From: Halobacteroidaceae bacterium
Lineage (GTDB): Bacteria; Bacillota; Halanaerobiia; B1SED10-174
DNA length: 10,329 nt
Direction: 5' to 3'
Assembly: GCA_003550445.1 (NCBI GenBank)
Contig: PUKG01000116.1
Coordinates: 1-10,329 of the forward strand
Positions 1-5,906 of this stretch are shown here, piece after piece. Positions within the stretch are counted from its first letter, which is position 1. Every line of letters begins with the position of its first letter. Below the pieces are notes generated by a model. That model was not told the origin of the DNA and ran no database searches. It was given only the letters and a program-made list of their open reading frames with translations. A program made the translations under genes and the position numbers.

Positions 1-50
1 GACCGAATAAAAGCCTGGTTACCATCCGCGAAGCGGTGAAAGTTGGGTAA
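1..50 (+). CDS. rplC: 50S ribosomal protein L3, C-terminal end (partial)
   Basis: Only the last 15 codons and the TAA stop (48-50) are in the window; the reading frame begins at base 3. The readable tail is PNKSLVTIREAVKVG, which fits the conserved C-terminus of L3 (typically PGPKNGLV.IR.A.K). L3 is an early-assembly 23S rRNA-binding protein whose long loop reaches towards the peptidyl transferase centre. The position just upstream of rplD agrees with the standard S10 operon order L3-L4-L23-L2. The rest of the gene lies upstream, so nothing can be said of its start or regulation. Confidence 0.88.
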   Translation, partial: PNKSLVTIREAVKVG

Positions 51-63
51 GGAGGAGTGAACC

Positions 64-693
64 ATGCCTAAAGTATCAATTTTCGATAGAGAAGGCAGCC
101 AGGTTGGTGACCTGGACTTAAAAGAGGGAGTGTTCGCGGCGGAAATCAAGCCCGGATTGATGCACGACGCAGTTGTTGCTCAGTTACGGGGAAAACGCCA
201 GGGAACCTCTTCGACAAAAACCAGAAATGAAGTTAAAGGTGGAGGACGTAAGCCCTGGCGCCAAAAAGGAACCGGTCGTGCCCGGCACGGAAGTATTCGT
301 TCTCCGATTTGGGTTGGTGGTGGGATTACTTTTGGACCAAAACCCAAAGAATATCGCAACCGCCTGCCTAAAAAAGTGAAGAAGCAGGCACTGCGCTCTG
401 CGTTTTCCGCTAAAGTTGCAGAAGAAAAATTTTTGGTTCTTGAGGGTTTTAATCTTGATGCCCCAAAGACAAAAAGTGTTATCTCTCTTCTGCAGAACCT
501 CAAGATTGACGGGAAAAAAGTTCTCCTGTTAATTCCAGATCGTGATGAAAATGTTTACAAATCAGCCCGGAATATTCCCGGGGTAAAAACACTGGTTGCT
601 TCAGCTCTTAACATTTTTGACCTGCTTAACCATGATTATATCGTGGCAACCAGGGACGCTGTCAGCCTGGTTGAGGAGGTGCTTGCACCGTGA
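64..693 (+). CDS. rplD: 50S ribosomal protein L4
   Basis: This 209-aa protein has the length and layout of L4. The N-terminal part leads into the long basic loop (about residues 45-95, with KTRNEVKGGGRKPWRQKGTG and GRARHGSIRSP) that reaches into the 50S exit tunnel. The C-terminal globular part ends in HDYIVATRDAV. L4 binds 23S rRNA domain I early in assembly; in E. coli it also represses its own operon, but no L4-responsive leader is visible here because the operon start is outside the window. The ATG start has AAGGAGGAG at 49-57, six bases upstream. The stop overlaps the rplW GTG by four bases, so translation of the two is probably coupled. Confidence 0.97.
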   Translation: MPKVSIFDREGSQVGDLDLKEGVFAAEIKPGLMHDAVVAQLRGKRQGTSSTKTRNEVKGGGRKPWRQKGTGRARHGSIRSPIWVGGGITFGPKPKEYRNRLPKKVKKQALRSAFSAKVAEEKFLVLEGFNLDAPKTKSVISLLQNLKIDGKKVLLLIPDRDENVYKSARNIPGVKTLVASALNIFDLLNHDYIVATRDAVSLVEEVLAP

Positions 694-980
694 AGGATCC
701 AAGGGAGATTATCCTAAAACCCCATATTTCGGAACGGACCATGGATTTAATCAACGAAAATAATTCCTATACATTTAAAGTTGCCCTGGGGGCAACAAAA
801 ATTGAAATCAGGAAAGCAGTTGAAGAAATCTTCGGGGTAAAAGTGGAAAAAGTAACTACTCACAGGATGCCCGGAAAAGAAAAATCCATGGGAGTGCACC
901 GCGGGTTTACCCCCAAGTGGAAAAAGGCAGTTGTCAAACTTGCCCAAGGTGACAGCATCGAGATTTACGAAGGAATGTAA
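690..980 (+). CDS. rplW: 50S ribosomal protein L23
   Basis: This 96-aa protein matches L23. It opens with the family pattern DPREIILKPHISERTMDL, followed by YTFKVALGATKIEIRKAVEEIF (residues 27-48) and the basic stretch around KVEKVTTHRMPGK. L23 sits at the tunnel exit and is the docking site for trigger factor and the signal recognition particle. The start is GTG, overlapping the rplD stop by four bases (GTGA). A strong GAGGAGGT lies inside rplD at 673-680, nine bases before the GTG, supporting this start. Length and sequence are ordinary for the family. Confidence 0.96.
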   Translation: MKDPREIILKPHISERTMDLINENNSYTFKVALGATKIEIRKAVEEIFGVKVEKVTTHRMPGKEKSMGVHRGFTPKWKKAVVKLAQGDSIEIYEGM

Positions 981-990
981 GCTGGGCAGT

Positions 991-1000
991 AAAGGAGGGG
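991..1000 (+). promoter_or_regulatory. Ribosome-binding site deciding the rplB start
   Basis: AAAGGAGGGG precedes a tandem ATGATG (1003 and 1006). The core AGGAGG leaves 4 bases to the first ATG and 7 to the second. The second gives MAIKKFKP, the usual L2 N-terminus, so 1006 is preferred. Confidence 0.75.
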
Positions 1001-1005
1001 GAATG

Positions 1006-1842
1006 ATGGCGATTAAAAAATTCAAACCCACCTCTCCGGGACGAAGGTTTATGACCGTTGCTGATTTTTCCGAACTGAGCAAGGAAGGTCCGGAAAAAAG
1101 CCTTTTGGCACCGCTTTATAAAAAAGGCGGCCGCAACGCTCATGGTCGCATTACCGTGCGCCACCGCGGAGGAGGGCATAAAAGAAAATACCGGATTATT
1201 GATTTTAAGAGAAACAAGGACGGAGTTCCAGGAAAGGTTGTCCGGATTGAATACGACCCCAACCGCTCTGCCAGGATTGCACTGCTCCATTACCTGGACG
1301 GAGAAAAACGCTATATTCTGGCTCCCAACCGCTTAAAAGTTGGGGATCAGGTAGTGTCCGGACCTGAAGCTGACATAATTCCTGGAAATGCCCTGCCGCT
1401 GGCTAATATCCCGGTAGGTACCGTGGTCCATAATATTGAGCTAAGGCCTGGAAAAGGAGGCCAGCTGGCTCGCTCAGCTGGAACAGAGGCTCAGCTTATG
1501 GCCAAAGAAGGGAAATATGCTCACGTACGGATGCCTTCAGGAGAGGTCCGTTTGATTGAACAGAAATGCCGGGCTACTATTGGCCAGGTTGGTAATATTG
1601 AACACGAAAACCTTTCTGGTGGAAAAGCTGGTAGGAGCCGCTGGAAGGGATTCAGGCCGGCAGTGCGGGGAACCGTAATGAACCCTGTTGACCATCCCCA
1701 TGGCGGTGGTGAAGGAAAAACTCCTCCCGGCCGTCAACCGGTTACCCCCTGGGGTGTTCCCACAATCGGTTACAAAACCAGGAAGCGTCGCAAAGAATCG
1801 GACAAATATATTGTTCGCGGACGGCGCAGGAAAAAACGGTAG
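1006..1842 (+). CDS. rplB: 50S ribosomal protein L2
   Basis: At 278 aa this is a normal-length L2. It starts MAIKKFKPTSPGRRFMTV and contains the RNA-binding fold with GRITVRHRGGGHKRKYR and PVGTVVHNIELRPGKGGQ. Its C-terminal part carries MNPVDHPHGGGEGK, in which H230 corresponds to the conserved E. coli His229 near the peptidyl transferase centre. The tail GYKTRKRRKESDKYIVRGRRRKKR (with its middle unremarkable) is strongly basic. L2 is one of the most conserved 23S-binding proteins and helps join the subunits. The frame is open back to 931, but that extension lies inside rplW and lacks a ribosome site. The start was therefore placed at the second ATG of the tandem pair at 1003/1006. Confidence 0.96.
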   Translation: MAIKKFKPTSPGRRFMTVADFSELSKEGPEKSLLAPLYKKGGRNAHGRITVRHRGGGHKRKYRIIDFKRNKDGVPGKVVRIEYDPNRSARIALLHYLDGEKRYILAPNRLKVGDQVVSGPEADIIPGNALPLANIPVGTVVHNIELRPGKGGQLARSAGTEAQLMAKEGKYAHVRMPSGEVRLIEQKCRATIGQVGNIEHENLSGGKAGRSRWKGFRPAVRGTVMNPVDHPHGGGEGKTPPGRQPVTPWGVPTIGYKTRKRRKESDKYIVRGRRRKKR

Positions 1843-1860
1843 AGGAGAGGAGGTATATTT

Positions 1861-2145
1861 ATGGGTCGTTCCCTGAAAAAAGGACCTTTTTGTGAACCCA
1901 AACTTCTCAAGAGAATTGAGGAGATGAATAAGAAAAACGAAAAAAACGTAATCAAGACCTGGTCGCGTGCCTCCACTATCTTTCCGGAAATGGTTGGTCA
2001 CACCATAGCCGTCCATGACGGTCGCCGCCATGTTCCGATTTACATCACCGAAGAGATGGTGGGGCATAAACTTGGTGAATTTGCTCCAACTCGTAGATTT
2101 AGAGGCCACGGGGCTCACACTGAAAGGTCGACATCACTGAAATAG
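1861..2145 (+). CDS. rpsS: 30S ribosomal protein S19
   Basis: This 94-aa protein is S19: it opens MGRSLKKGPFCEPKLLKRI and contains VIKTWSRASTIFPEMVGHTI, then HDGRRHVPIYITEEMVGHKL and the GEFAPTRRFRGHG signature. S19 forms a complex with S13 in the 30S head that contacts the A-site tRNA region and 16S rRNA. The ATG start has GAGGAGGT just upstream (1849-1855 region) and lies 18 bases after rplB. Nothing is unusual in length or motif. Confidence 0.97.
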   Translation: MGRSLKKGPFCEPKLLKRIEEMNKKNEKNVIKTWSRASTIFPEMVGHTIAVHDGRRHVPIYITEEMVGHKLGEFAPTRRFRGHGAHTERSTSLK

Positions 2146-2164
2146 GAGAGGGGGTTAGGATAAG

Positions 2165-2506
2165 ATGGAAGCAAAGGCAGTTGCCCGTTATTTGCGGATT
2201 TCTCCCCGCAAGGTTCGCCAGGTAGTTGATCTGGTCCGAGGCCAGGATGTGGGAGATGCCCTTTCCACCTTGAAATTTACTCCGCGGAAAGCCGCTCGGT
2301 TGGTTGAGAAAGTCATAAATTCGGCTGTGGCCAACGCCGAGCATAACAATGAGATGGAACCTGATAATCTCTATATAAAAAAGGCTTACGTTGACGAAGG
2401 ACCGACAATGAAACGGTGGAGAGCCCGGGCTTTTGGGCGGGCTACGATGATTAAAAAGCGTATGAGCCACATTACAATTGTGGTCGGCGAGAAAGAGGAG
2501 GGATAA
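2165..2506 (+). CDS. rplV: 50S ribosomal protein L22
   Basis: This 113-aa protein has the L22 layout. The globular domain begins MEAKAVARYLRISPRKVRQV, followed by ARLVEKVINSAVANAEHN. The conserved hairpin region includes YVDEGPTMKRWRARAFGRA (about 75-93), which lines the exit tunnel next to L4 and is a known site of macrolide-resistance mutations. The C-terminus SHITIVVGEKEEG is typical. A purine-rich GGAGAGGGGG (2145-2154 region) precedes the ATG. The stop is one base before rpsC, and the rpsC ribosome site is within this gene, so coupling is likely. Confidence 0.96.
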   Translation: MEAKAVARYLRISPRKVRQVVDLVRGQDVGDALSTLKFTPRKAARLVEKVINSAVANAEHNNEMEPDNLYIKKAYVDEGPTMKRWRARAFGRATMIKKRMSHITIVVGEKEEG

Positions 2507-2507
2507 G

Positions 2508-3164
2508 ATGGGTCAAAAAATTAATCCTCATGGATTACGCCTCGGTGTAATCAAGGATTGGGATGCCAAGTGGTTCCCTGAAAAAGGAAAAATGGCCGAT
2601 TATCTCCATGAGGATCTCGAGATCCGTAAACACATTAAAAAGAATATGTTTAATGCCGGGATTGCCCGGGTTGTTATCCAGAGAGCAGCCCAGAGGATAA
2701 AAGTTGATATCCACACTGCCCGTCCTGGAATGGTAATAGGCCGGGGTGGATCAGAAGTAGATAAACTTAGAACTGACCTGGAAAAGCTAACTGGAAGCAA
2801 GGTTGTTGTTAATGTTGAAGAAGTTAAATCGCCTGATCTCAACGCTCAGCTTGTTGCTGAAAACGTTGCTGCTCAATTGGAAAGAAGGGTTTCCTTCCGG
2901 AGAGCAATGAAACAATCCCTTAATCGTGCTATGCGGCTCGGTGCAGAAGGTTTCCGCATTCGCTGCGGTGGCCGGCTGGGTGGTGCTGAAATGGCCCGGG
3001 TAGAAGGATACAGTAAGGGGAACGTTCCCCTGCATACCCTTCGTGCCGATATTGATTACGGTTTTGCCGAAGCCCTTACAACCTATGGGACTATTGGGGT
3101 AAAAGTCTGGATCAATAAAGGGGAAGTTTTACCCTCAACGGAAGGGCAGCAAGAAAAGGCGTAG
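2508..3164 (+). CDS. rpsC: 30S ribosomal protein S3
   Basis: S3 of 218 aa, normal length for the family. The N-terminus MGQKINPHGLRLGVIKDWDA is diagnostic. A type-2 KH domain follows with its GRGG loop at residues 78-81 (PGMVIGRGGSEVDKLR); in most bacteria this loop is GKGG. The C-terminal domain has RAMKQSLNRAMRLGAEGFRI and RTLRADIDYGFAEALTTYGTIGVKVWI in slightly varied form. S3 lies at the mRNA entry channel of the 30S head and, with S4 and S5, has mRNA helicase activity. The frame is open upstream to 2478 but that is inside rplV; ATG 2508 has GAAAGAGGAGGG at 2491-2502 and gives the canonical N-terminus. Confidence 0.96.
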   Translation: MGQKINPHGLRLGVIKDWDAKWFPEKGKMADYLHEDLEIRKHIKKNMFNAGIARVVIQRAAQRIKVDIHTARPGMVIGRGGSEVDKLRTDLEKLTGSKVVVNVEEVKSPDLNAQLVAENVAAQLERRVSFRRAMKQSLNRAMRLGAEGFRIRCGGRLGGAEMARVEGYSKGNVPLHTLRADIDYGFAEALTTYGTIGVKVWINKGEVLPSTEGQQEKA

Positions 3165-3186
3165 TAAGTGAAAGGAGGCCGGACAG

Positions 3187-3615
3187 ATGTTAATGCCCAA
3201 GCGCGTTAAATATAGAAAACAACAGCGGGGTCGGATGCGCGGACTGGCCCGGCGGGGAAATGAAATTGAATTTGGTGAGTACGGCCTGATGGCTTTGGAG
3301 CCTGCCTGGATTACTAACCGGCAAATTGAATCAGCCCGTATAGCTATGACCCGAAGCATTAAAAGAGGCGGAAAGGTCTGGATTAAAATCTTCCCCGACA
3401 AACCCGTAACCGCGAAACCCGCAGAAACCAGAATGGGGAGCGGAAAAGGAGCTCCAGAATACTGGGTGGCAGTGGTTAAACCTGGTCGGATAATGTTTGA
3501 ACTGGCTGGAGTTGACAGAGCAAAAGCCAAAGAAGCTTTACGTTTGGCAGCCCACAAACTTCCCATTAAAACCAAGTTTGTCACCCGTGAAGAGTTGGAA
3601 GGTGAGCAAGAATGA
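3187..3615 (+). CDS. rplP: 50S ribosomal protein L16
   Basis: This 142-aa protein is L16. It begins MLMPKRVKYRKQQRGRMRG, has the conserved FGEYGLMALEPAWITNRQIE, and then ETRMGSGKGAPEYWVAVVKP (residues 80-99), ending with AAHKLPIKTKFVTRE. L16 helps position A-site tRNA on the 50S subunit and is added late in assembly. AAAGGAGG at 3171-3178 lies eight bases before the ATG. A second in-frame ATG at 3193 is less well spaced, and the MLMPKR start is usual in Firmicutes. The stop overlaps the rpmC ATG by four bases (ATGA). Confidence 0.97.
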   Translation: MLMPKRVKYRKQQRGRMRGLARRGNEIEFGEYGLMALEPAWITNRQIESARIAMTRSIKRGGKVWIKIFPDKPVTAKPAETRMGSGKGAPEYWVAVVKPGRIMFELAGVDRAKAKEALRLAAHKLPIKTKFVTREELEGEQE

Positions 3616-3806
3616 AAGCAGAAAAATTGCGTGATATGACCGGTGAGGAACTGGAATTAAAATTAAAGGACCTGAAAGAAGAACTTTTTAACCTTCGTTT
3701 CCAGAATGCAACTGCCCAGCTAGAAAACCCCCTGCGCATTAGAAAAGTCCGTCGGGATATAGCAAGGGTAAAAACTGTAATGAGGGAAAAAGAGATCAGA
3801 GCTTAA
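3612..3806 (+). CDS. rpmC: 50S ribosomal protein L29
   Basis: This 64-aa protein has the two-helix L29 form: MKAEKLRDMTGEELELKLKD, then the family signature KEELFNLRFQ at 22-31, then NPLRIRKVRRDIARVKTVM. L29 binds 23S rRNA near the exit tunnel next to L23. It starts inside the rplP stop (ATGA overlap), with only a modest GGAAGGTGAG site upstream, so it probably depends on translation of rplP. In the usual bacterial order rpsQ follows directly; here an additional gene separates them. Confidence 0.96.
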   Translation: MKAEKLRDMTGEELELKLKDLKEELFNLRFQNATAQLENPLRIRKVRRDIARVKTVMREKEIRA

Positions 3807-3811
3807 TGTTT

Positions 3812-3827
3812 AAAGGGGGTTATCCCC
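3812..3827 (+). promoter_or_regulatory. Ribosome-binding site within a GGGG/CCCC hairpin
   Basis: The Shine-Dalgarno AAAGGGGG (3812-3819) is followed by TTAT and then CCCC (3824-3827), which directly abuts the ATG at 3828. The four G bases can pair with the four C bases to form a short all-GC stem that would occlude the ribosome site. I see no comparable perfect stem at the other gene junctions I inspected. That it lowers translation of the Rpp29-like gene is inference; the stem is short and was not folded computationally. Confidence 0.5.
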
Positions 3828-4085
3828 ATGACCAGCAGGGAATTGGAAAAGATCCCTCTTGTCGGGAAAAGAATTAAAATCAGCAAGGTAACCGGAGGGA
3901 CCTACCTGGGTTTAAGTGGAGAGGTCCTGGAAGACAGGGAGAACGTTTTGGTAATAGAAGATCAGGGACGGAAGAAAATGATCCCCAAAAAGGTTTGCAC
4001 CTTCGAAATTTTTGATAATGGCCGGCTTTTAGGGGAGATTAACGGTCAGACCCTGATCGGTCGTCCCGAAGACCGGTTTAACTGA
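3828..4085 (+). CDS. Archaeal-type RNase P protein Rpp29/Pop4 (Rnp1) homologue
   Basis: This 85-aa protein is not a standard bacterial ribosomal operon product. Its motifs follow, in order, those of archaeal Rpp29: LVGKRIKISK (11-20; family pattern LIG..V.I), LGLSGEVLEDRENVLVIE (27-44; G..G.VVDETRNTL.IE), GRKKMIPKKVCTF (47-59; G....VPK....F), a turn with D63-N64-G65, then INGQTLIGRPEDR (71-83; .G..L..RPEERIK). Rpp29 has an Sm-like six-strand barrel and, with Rpp21, assists the RNase P RNA in 5' maturation of tRNA. Archaeal genomes carry the gene between rpl29 and rps17, exactly the position here. The protein ends two residues after the RPEDR motif and has a short N-terminus, so the terminal helices that contact Rpp21 in archaea appear shortened or missing. 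Base composition looks like its neighbours. Homology is well supported by motif order plus synteny; RNase P activity in this bacterium is inference, and an RNA- or ribosome-binding role is possible. Confidence 0.85.
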   Translation: MTSRELEKIPLVGKRIKISKVTGGTYLGLSGEVLEDRENVLVIEDQGRKKMIPKKVCTFEIFDNGRLLGEINGQTLIGRPEDRFN

Positions 4086-4093
4086 AAGGAGGT
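4085..4093 (+). promoter_or_regulatory. Ribosome-binding site supporting the rpsQ TTG start
   Basis: AAAGGAGGT is a near-perfect Shine-Dalgarno six bases before TTG 4100. No ATG or GTG gives a correctly sized S17, so this site decides the start. Confidence 0.8.
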
Positions 4094-4099
4094 AGCAGC

Positions 4100-4360
4100 T
4101 TGGAAAGAAAAACAAGAAGGATCCAGGATGGCACCGTAATTAGCGATAAAATGGACAAAACTGTGGTGGTCCTGGTTGAGCGGCGTACCCAGCATCCTTT
4201 ATATAAAAGGACTGTAAAGCGGAGCCAGAAGTTTATGGCCCACGATGAGGAAAATACCTGTCGAATTGGTGATAGGGTAGAAATAATTGAAAGCCGCCCC
4301 CACAGCAAGAACAAAAAGTGGCGGGTGCGCAGGGTTCTGGAAAGAGCCGAAAGAATTTAG
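4100..4360 (+). CDS. rpsQ: 30S ribosomal protein S17
   Basis: This 86-aa protein is S17, an OB-fold protein that binds the 5' domain of 16S rRNA early in assembly. The motifs are clear: RRIQDGTVISDKMDKTVVVL near the N-terminus, HPLYKRTVKRSQKFMAHDE in the middle, and the signature GDRVEIIESRPHSKNKKWRV at 57-76. The start is TTG with a strong ribosome site. The gene lies 14 bases after the Rpp29-like gene and 27 before rplN. The junction that divides the S10 and spc operons in E. coli shows no terminator here. Confidence 0.96.
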   Translation: MERKTRRIQDGTVISDKMDKTVVVLVERRTQHPLYKRTVKRSQKFMAHDEENTCRIGDRVEIIESRPHSKNKKWRVRRVLERAERI

Positions 4361-4387
4361 CGGTAGAGAGAGGAGGGGCAGCAGGCC

Positions 4388-4756
4388 ATGATCCAGTCAG
4401 AAAGCAAGATCCGTGTTGCCGACAATACCGGTGCCCGTCAGATTCTTTGTATTAAAGTCCTTGGCGGCTCAAGGAAAAGATATGCCCGCGTTGGGGACGT
4501 TATTGTTGCTACAGTAAAAGAGGCCATCCCCGGCGGTATGGTAAAAAAAGGCGAAGTAGTCAAAGCCGTTGTTGTAAGGACTGAAAAGGAATTCCGGCGC
4601 CCGGATGGTTCATATATTTCTTTTGATGAAAATGCAGCTGTAATTATTGATAGGACCAACAATCCCAGGGGAACGAGGATCTTTGGCCCGGTGGCTAGAG
4701 AATTAAGAGAGAAGAATTACATGAAGATTATTTCCCTGGCTCCGGAAGTCCTCTAG
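4388..4756 (+). CDS. rplN: 50S ribosomal protein L14
   Basis: At 122 aa this is a typical L14. It opens MIQSESKIRVADNTGARQIL, followed by IKVLGGSRKRYARVGDVIVA (22-41) and the RRPDGSYISFDENAAVII signature (70-87), with RIFGPVARELREKNYMKIISLAPEVL (split at its middle) at the end. L14 contacts 16S helix 14 at an intersubunit bridge and is the binding site for the silencing factor RsfS. The ATG has AGAGGAGGGG upstream at about 4370-4379. No special features. Confidence 0.97.
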   Translation: MIQSESKIRVADNTGARQILCIKVLGGSRKRYARVGDVIVATVKEAIPGGMVKKGEVVKAVVVRTEKEFRRPDGSYISFDENAAVIIDRTNNPRGTRIFGPVARELREKNYMKIISLAPEVL

Positions 4757-4765
4757 GTTTCAGGG

Positions 4766-4773
4766 AAGGAGGT
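4766..4773 (+). promoter_or_regulatory. Ribosome-binding site supporting the rplX TTG start
   Basis: AAGGAGGT lies seven bases before TTG 4781. The alternative ATG at residue 5 (4793) is too far from this site. Confidence 0.75.
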
Positions 4774-4780
4774 AAGGAAA

Positions 4781-5107
4781 TTGGCGCATAAAATGCATGT
4801 GAAAAAAGGAGATACTGTCCGCGTTATTGCGGGTAAAGATTTTGGAAAAAAAGGTAAGGTTCTGGAAGTTATTCCAGATAACAAGCGGGTAATTGTTGAG
4901 GGTGTAAATATTGTTCACCGCCACACTCGGCCAACCAGGGAACTTCCCCAGGGCGGGATAGTGGAAAACGAAGCCCCCGTCAATGCTTCCAACGTCCAAT
5001 TAATTTGCCCCCGGTGTGGGAAAAATGCTCGGGTTGGTCGCAAGGTATTGGATAGCGGGAAAAAAGTTCGAACCTGCAAAAAGTGTAATGAGGTTGTAGA
5101 TAAGTAG
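4781..5107 (+). CDS. rplX: 50S ribosomal protein L24 with four-cysteine C-terminus
   Basis: This 108-aa L24 has the KOW motif at about residues 7-34 (KKGDTVRVIAGKDFGKKGKV), then the conserved VEGVNIVHRHTRPT and the GGIVENEAPVNASNVQLI stretch. L24 initiates 50S assembly by binding the 5' end of 23S rRNA and lies near the tunnel exit. The C-terminus carries CPRC (C76, C79) and CKKC (C99, C102), a zinc-ribbon-like pair found in many but not all bacterial L24 proteins. Zinc binding is inferred from spacing only. The start is TTG, chosen by its ribosome site and by the family N-terminus. Confidence 0.96.
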   Translation: MAHKMHVKKGDTVRVIAGKDFGKKGKVLEVIPDNKRVIVEGVNIVHRHTRPTRELPQGGIVENEAPVNASNVQLICPRCGKNARVGRKVLDSGKKVRTCKKCNEVVDK

Positions 5108-5130
5108 TTGGGGAGAGAGGAGGTGCCACC

Positions 5131-5673
5131 ATGGCTGTGCTTAGAGAACAGTACAGAGAAGAAATCGTTCCCAACTTAATGGAACGGTTTAAATATAAGA
5201 ATGTAATGGAAGTTCCCAAACTGGAAAGAATTGTTGTTAATCTTGGTGTTGGCGAAGCCAAGGATGATGTAAAAGCACTGGACGATGCAGTAAGCCAACT
5301 TACCCAGATTACCGGGCAAAAACCAGTAATAACCAAGGCAAAAAAATCAATAGCTAATTTTAAAATTAGGGCTGGGATGCCTGTAGGATGTAAGGTGACC
5401 CTACGGGGAGAATTAATGTATGAGTTCTTTTACAAGCTGGTTACTGTTGCCCTACCCCGGATAAGAGATTTTAGAGGAGTATCCACCCGTTCTTTTGATG
5501 GCCGGGGGAATTACTCACTTGGAATCAGGGAAATGACTGTCTTCCCGGAAATAGATATTGACTCTATTGATAAAGTCCGGGGAATGGACATCATCATTGT
5601 AACTTCCTCCCAGACTGACGAAGAGGCTCAGGAGCTTCTTGCCCGTTTGGGAATGCCTTTTAAGAAGGACTGA
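5131..5673 (+). CDS. rplE: 50S ribosomal protein L5
   Basis: This 180-aa protein is L5, which binds 5S rRNA and contacts the P-site tRNA and the 30S head at an intersubunit bridge. Typical stretches are VPKLERIVVNLGVGEAKDD, the ITGQKPVITKAKKSIANFKI segment, RAGMPVGCKVTLRG, PRIRDFRGVSTRSFDGRGNY and SLGIREMTVFPEIDIDSID. The ATG is preceded by GAGGAGGTG at about 5116-5124. In E. coli the S8 repressor site lies at the start of this gene; I did not see an obvious equivalent hairpin in 5108-5145. Confidence 0.97.
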   Translation: MAVLREQYREEIVPNLMERFKYKNVMEVPKLERIVVNLGVGEAKDDVKALDDAVSQLTQITGQKPVITKAKKSIANFKIRAGMPVGCKVTLRGELMYEFFYKLVTVALPRIRDFRGVSTRSFDGRGNYSLGIREMTVFPEIDIDSIDKVRGMDIIIVTSSQTDEEAQELLARLGMPFKKD

Positions 5674-5687
5674 AAGGGGGAAAACGA

Positions 5688-5873
5688 GTGGCACGAAAGA
5701 GCCAGATAGAGCGAGAAAAACACGGCGAAAAGTATTCCACCCGAAAAGTTCGGCGCTGCCGTCGCTGTGGCCGGGCCCGGGGAGTACTCCGTAGATTTGA
5801 AATATGTCGAATTTGTTTCCGTGAATTAGCCCATAAAGGTGAAATTCCCGGGGTCAAAAAGGCTAGCTGGTGA
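5688..5873 (+). CDS. rpsN: 30S ribosomal protein S14, zinc type (S14Z)
   Basis: This 61-aa protein is the short, zinc-binding form of S14, with C24-x2-C27 and C40-x2-C43 and the conserved tail FRELAHKGEIPGVKKASW. It sits in the 30S head near S3 and S19. The long zinc-free form (about 90-100 aa) used under zinc limitation is not in this window and, if present, would be elsewhere in the genome. The start is GTG, with AAAGGGGG at about 5673-5680 upstream. The gene lies in the usual place between rplE and rpsH. Confidence 0.97.
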   Translation: MARKSQIEREKHGEKYSTRKVRRCRRCGRARGVLRRFEICRICFRELAHKGEIPGVKKASW

Positions 5874-5906
5874 TTAATTTTATGAAAGAGAGGAGGTTGG
5901 CATTAC

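Noticed and set aside
931..1005. Upstream extension of rplB
   Set aside because: Lies within rplW, lacks a ribosome site, and the canonical L2 N-terminus MAIKKFKP begins at 1006 after AAAGGAGGGG.
1537..2118. Open frame of 193 codons on the - strand over rplB and rpsS
   Set aside because: Shadow of conserved genes; no recognisable motifs and no separate expression signals.
3828..4085. Identification of the 85-aa gene as a KOW/L14e-type ribosomal protein or Hfq
   Set aside because: It is an Sm-like/KOW-like small barrel by appearance, but the motif order and the terminal RPEDR fit Rpp29 specifically; the Hfq KHA motif and the KOW glycine pattern are absent.
4361..4387. Possible terminator or promoter between rpsQ and rplN, the S10/spc boundary of E. 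coli
   Set aside because: The 27 bases hold only a purine-rich ribosome site; there is no stem-loop with a T run and no paired -35/-10 elements.
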